64,000 bases of DNA, from NCBI RefSeq assembly GCF_000314005.1, contig NZ_JH980292.1, positions 4,807,794-4,871,793 of the forward strand. Reading direction: 5' to 3'. The translations under genes were made by a program, and so were the position numbers. The notes beneath the pieces were generated by a model that ran no database searches, was not told the origin of the DNA, and saw only the letters and a list, made by a program, of their open reading frames with translations. Origin of the DNA: Spirulina subsalsa PCC 9445 (GTDB taxonomy: Bacteria; Cyanobacteriota; Cyanobacteriia; Cyanobacteriales; Spirulinaceae). Positions 59,953 through 64,000 of the stretch are shown in pieces (the stretch's first letter is position 1; every line of letters starts with the position of its first letter).

Positions 59953-60726
59953 TCAACGTTCAGTGAGTTCAATGACATTTTCGCGGATAGTGACATCAAA
60001 ATTCCCGAAGACATTTTGACCCAGCAATCCCATATTCCCCATCCCCCGTTCATTCGTCCGATTACCAAAAGTGACCATTACATTTTCAAGGGTTAATTCC
60101 CCCAGTTGTAACTCACTCACTCGGCCAACATCCACTTCTACTGTTCTCCCATCAGCCACCGTAACCCGGCTTTTGCCCAAAGACTGCATATTCAACTGTC
60201 GCGCCATACTCGGTAAAATCATAGTCGTGGTCGCTCCCGTATCAAAGAGCATCTCATAGGATTGACCATTAAACTGGACATCCACCACCGGAATATTAGC
60301 GACACGGCGTTTAATCGATATCTCAAAACTTCGGCGATCATCAGGAGGGGGCATAGTCGCCACTGGGGATTCTGGAGAACCTTCCATAACGTTCGGTAAA
60401 CCCCCCCCTTCACAATTCCAATTTAAAACGAAAATATTCTGACTAGCCAAGGTTTGTAAACGGCTTTGATACACCGTTAAACGGGCGGCATAATTGGGGG
60501 CGAGACTTTTCATCTCGTTAATAGCGCGAATGGCCTGATTCCAGTCCTGAGCGCAAATCGCTTGACGTAAAATTCCATTGAGAGAACTGTCATCGGGTGT
60601 GTCAACCGCCCAACTGGGTCGAGTCAAGACAACATTCGGTAACATGACACTCATTAGGAGGATTCCCCCCACTGATGGACGCAAGAACCCCATCACCCAT
60701 GATTTCCGGTTTGATAAAGAGGACAT
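59953..60726 (-). CDS. Retropepsin-like aspartic protease, exported
   Basis: 257 residues from ATG 60726. A hydrophobic N-terminal segment (MGFLRPSVGGILLMSVMLPNVVL) looks like a signal peptide or anchor. The C-terminal domain (about 135-257) has the catalytic motif MLFDTGATTTMI, followed by RVTVADGRTVEVDVGRV and GLLGQNVFGNFDVTI, the hydrophobic-Gly partner motif of single-domain aspartic proteases that act as dimers. The substrate is unknown. It lies beside the apcF gene on the opposite strand. Confidence 0.85.
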   Translation of the reverse strand: MSSLSNRKSWVMGFLRPSVGGILLMSVMLPNVVLTRPSWAVDTPDDSSLNGILRQAICAQDWNQAIRAINEMKSLAPNYAARLTVYQSRLQTLASQNIFVLNWNCEGGGLPNVMEGSPESPVATMPPPDDRRSFEISIKRRVANIPVVDVQFNGQSYEMLFDTGATTTMILPSMARQLNMQSLGKSRVTVADGRTVEVDVGRVSELQLGELTLENVMVTFGNRTNERGMGNMGLLGQNVFGNFDVTIRENVIELTER

Positions 60727-60832
60727 AACCAATCGCTAAAACAAATTCTGGTGATTCTATCTTCCATTATGGGGAGCAAACTCCAGAGTTGACAAAAAAT
60801 GCGATTGAGGGTGTGGTTGTTGACTTCCCTTC

Positions 60833-61927
60833 CTAGGCGAGAGGGAGACAAAAACGGAAGGTACTACCTGTTCCGGGTTGGCTTTCTACTTCAATTTGAC
60901 CGTTTTGTAATTCCACCAAACGGCGAGTAATGGCGAGTCCTAGACCTGTGCCGCTTCTAATCCGCGATCGCGATCGATCGGCTCGCCAAAAGCGCTCAAA
61001 AACGTAGGGCAGGTCAGATTCACTAATACCAATCCCTGTATCTGTCACGGCGACCCAAAGGCGATCGCCTGCGCGCCAAGTTGTGAGGGTGATTTTCCCT
61101 TTTTCGGTGTAACGGATAGCATTGCCAATCAAGTTCACTAAAATTTGTTCGGTGCGATCTGGATCGGCCAAAACTAGGGGCAATTCTGAGCTACGTTCTA
61201 AGACTAATACCGGATTATCATTTAATAATTGATCCTTAAACCGTTCCACTAATGATTCTAGGAGAGGTAACAAATTAAAGGGCTTTAAGTGAATGGGTAA
61301 ATACCCCGCTTCTGCCTTAGAAATTTCCTGTAAATCATTCGCCAATCGTTCTAAACGTCGGGTTTCTTTAACTAACTTTAAATAAAGTTCTGGCGACCCT
61401 TCAATTGAACCATCGGCTAACTCTTCTAAATACCCCCGGACGACCGTTAAAGGGGTGCGTAATTCATGGGTTAAATCCCCAATTAACTCCCGTCGTCGTT
61501 GTTCTACCCCCTCCAAGCTTTGCGCCATACGGTTAAAACTATTACTCAGTTTCTGAAGTTCGGAAATTTCACTGTTGGGGACTCGTTCCTGTAAGTTTCC
61601 TTGGGCAAACTTTTCAGTAATTTCAGTGATATTTTGCAAAGGTTGAATAATGCGACGAGAAGCCCAATAACTGACAATTCCCGAAGCACTACTCCCCACC
61701 ACAAAAGACCAAATGGTGCTACGATTCCAAGCGCTCTCAAACCCTTCGACTAGATAAGTTCTAGCTAACCGAATGGTTAAAAAGCCCCGTTGTTCGAGTT
61801 GTTCTAAACGCAGGACAAAAAAGCGGGGGGAGAAGTAACGCGCAATGAGGGTAAAACTGCCTAATCCCACTACCATGACTAATAAATGGGAGAAAAATAA
61901 GCGCGTTCGGAGGTTCAGTTTTGCCAT
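60833..61927 (-). CDS. HAMP-domain sensor histidine kinase
   Basis: 364 residues. Two membrane helices (about 10-30 and 65-90) enclose a very short extracytoplasmic loop; a HAMP domain (about 90-145; RRIIQPLQNITEITEKFAQGNL) leads to HisKA with His in LIGDLTHELRTPLTVVRGY, and HATPase boxes VNLIGNAIRYTEKG, VTDTGIGISESDLPYVFERFWRADRSRSRI-type and GTGLGLAI. No response regulator is adjacent. It starts 14 bases after argH on the same strand, so it is probably co-transcribed with it. Confidence 0.93.
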   Translation of the reverse strand: MAKLNLRTRLFFSHLLVMVVGLGSFTLIARYFSPRFFVLRLEQLEQRGFLTIRLARTYLVEGFESAWNRSTIWSFVVGSSASGIVSYWASRRIIQPLQNITEITEKFAQGNLQERVPNSEISELQKLSNSFNRMAQSLEGVEQRRRELIGDLTHELRTPLTVVRGYLEELADGSIEGSPELYLKLVKETRRLERLANDLQEISKAEAGYLPIHLKPFNLLPLLESLVERFKDQLLNDNPVLVLERSSELPLVLADPDRTEQILVNLIGNAIRYTEKGKITLTTWRAGDRLWVAVTDTGIGISESDLPYVFERFWRADRSRSRIRSGTGLGLAITRRLVELQNGQIEVESQPGTGSTFRFCLPLA

Positions 61928-61941
61928 CCATTCATAGAGGT

Positions 61942-63324
61942 TTACAACAATTGAGTTTTAGCGGACTCGATGGCGTTGCGAACTTGCTCAAAACCGGTGC
62001 CTCCGTAACTGTTGCGGGCGGCTACCACTTGTTTAGGGGCGATCGCCTGATAAATGTCCTCTTCAAAGGCCGGATGGAGTTCTTGCCACTCTTCTAAGGT
62101 TAAATCCTTGAGCAGTTTTCCGGCGGCTAAACTGGTTTTTACCACCTTACCGACTAAATTATAAGCTTCTCGGAAGGGAACCCCTTTAGCGGCTAAATAA
62201 TCGGCTACATCGGTGGCGTTGGAAAAGTCTTCCTCGACGGCGGCGCTAAGGCGTTCGGTGCGAAATTCTAGCCCTTCCCGTAACAGAATGGTCATGGCTT
62301 CTAAACTGCCTTGCACGGTTTTTACGCTGTCGAAAATGCCCTCTTTGTCTTCTTGTAGGTCTTTGTTGTAGGCGAGGGGTAGCCCTTTCATGATGGTTAA
62401 TAGGGCTTGTAAATGACCAAACACCCGCCCGGTTTTACCCCGCACTAATTCGGGGATGTCGGGGTTTTTCTTTTGGGGCATGATGCTGGATCCGGTGGAG
62501 CAGTTATCTTTGAGGGTGATAAAGCTAAATTCTTGGGAGGCCCAGAGAATTAATTCCTCACTGAGGCGGCTCAGGTGAACCATGATTAAACTGGAGGCAC
62601 AGAGGAATTCTATGGCAAAGTCGCGATCGCTCACTCCGTCCAAACTATTGGCATAAACGCCGCCAAATTCCAATTCTGAGGCGGTAAAATGCCGATCAAT
62701 GGGGAAGGTGGTTCCCGCTAAGGCCCCACTCCCGAGGGGGGAAATATTGGTGCGTTTATAGACTTCGCCTAAGCGTTCCCAGTCCCGTTGAGCCATTTGG
62801 AAGTAGGCCAGCAGGTGATGGGCTAAACTGAGGGGTTGAGCGCGTTGGAGGTGGGTATAACCGGGGATGAGGGTTTCTACGTGCTTTTCGGCATGGCGTA
62901 GGAGAACCCCTTGATATTCCCGTAACTGTTGGCGAATTTCGGTGATTTGATCCCGTAAGTAAAGGCGGATATCGGTACCGACTTGATCATTACGCGATCG
63001 CGCTGTATGCAGTTTTTTCCCCACATCCCCCACCAACTCCGTCAAACGACGTTCTACGGCAAAGTGAACATCTTCGGCTTCAATGCCGGGGTTAAAATGA
63101 CCTTCTTGGTATTCGATGCGAATTTGTTCTAGACCCGTCACCAACTGCATCGCTTCTTCTTTGCTAATAATCCCCGTATGAGCCAACATTTTGGCATGGG
63201 CAATCGATCCCGTAATGTCGTATTCAATTAGTTGAATATCAAAGCCGATACTGGCGTTAAAACGGGCAATAGCAGGATGTAGCGCACTTTCAAAGCGATC
63301 GCTCCAAGTTTTCGGTTGAGTCAT
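61942..63324 (-). CDS. argH: Argininosuccinate lyase
   Basis: 460 residues, the usual length. It splits argininosuccinate into arginine and fumarate. Family signature [20 protein letters not shown] with the catalytic Ser, plus [19 protein letters not shown] and [20 protein letters not shown], are intact. The histidine kinase gene follows after 14 bases, an arrangement that would tie its expression to arginine synthesis by transcript only. Confidence 0.97.
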   Translation of the reverse strand: MTQPKTWSDRFESALHPAIARFNASIGFDIQLIEYDITGSIAHAKMLAHTGIISKEEAMQLVTGLEQIRIEYQEGHFNPGIEAEDVHFAVERRLTELVGDVGKKLHTARSRNDQVGTDIRLYLRDQITEIRQQLREYQGVLLRHAEKHVETLIPGYTHLQRAQPLSLAHHLLAYFQMAQRDWERLGEVYKRTNISPLGSGALAGTTFPIDRHFTASELEFGGVYANSLDGVSDRDFAIEFLCASSLIMVHLSRLSEELILWASQEFSFITLKDNCSTGSSIMPQKKNPDIPELVRGKTGRVFGHLQALLTIMKGLPLAYNKDLQEDKEGIFDSVKTVQGSLEAMTILLREGLEFRTERLSAAVEEDFSNATDVADYLAAKGVPFREAYNLVGKVVKTSLAAGKLLKDLTLEEWQELHPAFEEDIYQAIAPKQVVAARNSYGGTGFEQVRNAIESAKTQLL

Positions 63325-63534
63325 AGCCTTAATCTACTTGATAGCCTAGAGAGAGCAGGGCAAGGGAAAAGCCCCTTGACCCAGGAGGAAAAGCCGGGGC
63401 CTAAGCTATTCCGTTTTATCCCAGTATCCCCCCAACTAGCCGAGATTTAAGGAATTCTTTGTTTATCCCCGGACAGGAGAGATTACATCCTAGAAGGGGA
63501 AAGATGGGCTTAACGTTGCCTTGGGGGGATTATC

Positions 63535-63696
63535 TCACCCCGGCATCATGCCTTTAAAGCCATAGCCAATAATAAAACCAATAATCAACGCCCAAACTTG
63601 ACCCGATTCAATAAAGTTCTGGGCGGCCCGTTGAATTTGTCCCAACACATCGGGATCATTTATGGTCTGGGCTAATAGGGTGCCTTCTAAAATCAT
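63535..63696 (-). CDS. Small single-helix membrane protein
   Basis: 53 residues from ATG 63696, chosen because GAGGA stands four bases upstream; the open frame extends to 63810 but upstream codons lack a ribosome site. The protein begins MILEGTLLAQTINDPDVLG and has one hydrophobic helix VWALIIGFIIGYGF near its C-terminus. It resembles small conserved proteins of cyanobacteria in general style, but I cannot name a family. Confidence 0.55.
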   Translation of the reverse strand: MILEGTLLAQTINDPDVLGQIQRAAQNFIESGQVWALIIGFIIGYGFKGMMPG

Positions 63697-63862
63697 AATA
63701 TCCTCGCTCTTAACCACCAGATGAGTTTTTTCTGCCTTGATTATACGCGACATTCTGCCGATACCGACCGCTTGAAACAAGACCCTAGGGGGTTCCCCCC
63801 CCATGCCCAAATTCCCGTTTTCCAGTGGGAGTTAACCCAACCTTGAAACCTATCTAGGGGCT

Positions 63863-63995
63863 AGGGGGGAGGGGGAGAGGGGGAGAGGGGGGGGAGGGGG
63901 AGGAGGGGGGAGAGGAGGGGGAGGGGGAGGAGGGGGGAGAGGAGGGGGAGGGGGAGGAGGGGGGGAGGGGGAGGAGGGGGAGGAGGAGGGGGAAG
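63863..63995 (+). repeat. 133-base pure purine tract
   Basis: Only G and A occur from 63863 to 63995, with G-runs of three to nine and repeated AGGAGGGGGGAGAGG units. It can form G-quadruplex or triplex structures and is of the same purine-heptamer type as the other tandem repeats. No gene is present. Confidence 0.85.
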
Positions 63996-64000
63996 TAGGT

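Overview
The window is chromosomal DNA of a cyanobacterium. The direct signs are allophycocyanin beta-18 (apcF), cytochrome b6f genes petB and petD, the CtpA processing protease, a glutamine synthetase gene with an NtcA-type promoter, a PEP-CTERM protein, many HIP1 octamers (GCGATCGC), heptamer short tandem repeats and a heavy load of IS200/IS605 TnpB elements. The repeat and IS load would suit a filamentous non-heterocystous lineage, but that is inference.

Layout. Bases 1-12852 are a signalling island: a multi-PAS histidine kinase cut by the window start, a 1652-residue hybrid kinase with a LOV photosensor, a tandem pair of Uma2 genes (plus a third remnant), an RsbW-like anti-sigma kinase with a receiver-GAF-PP2C phosphatase, and a NarL-type regulator. 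Bases 12985-20400 hold a decayed TnpB element, an FMN reductase, a pilin-like protein, an aldo/keto reductase, rdgB, a CbiQ-like transporter subunit coupled to a semialdehyde dehydrogenase, and an osmoprotectant-binding lipoprotein. An 11-repeat CRISPR array without cas genes lies at 20560-21313. Then come purM, rlpA, a miniature element, a 3-hydroxyisobutyrate dehydrogenase relative, comEC and a TnpB element (to 29030). Bases 29164-43000 carry membrane, secreted and outer-membrane proteins (DUF4079, PEP-CTERM, Omp85, PhoX), split parts of a dipeptide ABC transporter, another TnpB, a TPR protein, an MBL-fold protein and a DUF4258/DUF2283 toxin-antitoxin-like pair. Bases 43173-64000 are mostly housekeeping: a double-domain histidine phosphatase, an intact TnpB element, petB-petD, ctpA, a degenerate RNase III relative, an ABC exporter, a ketoacyl synthase, leuC, tpiA, folP, glnA, apcF, a retropepsin-like protease, a HAMP kinase with argH, and a small membrane protein.

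The most unusual signal is in the repeats. A miniature element with 16-bp terminal inverted repeats and 4-bp target duplications occurs twice complete (24302-24532, 47855-48017). Single copies of its end sit exactly on the stop codons of rdgB, purM, the 3-hydroxyisobutyrate dehydrogenase relative and folP, so the end sequence supplies or overlaps the stop codon of four genes. A second theme is TnpB elements in every state of decay: three intact genes, one copy with two internal deletions but both ends kept, and several solitary right-end hairpins. A third is paralogues that keep the fold but have lost catalytic residues: a receiver without its Asp, an RNase III domain, and two metallo-beta-lactamase folds.
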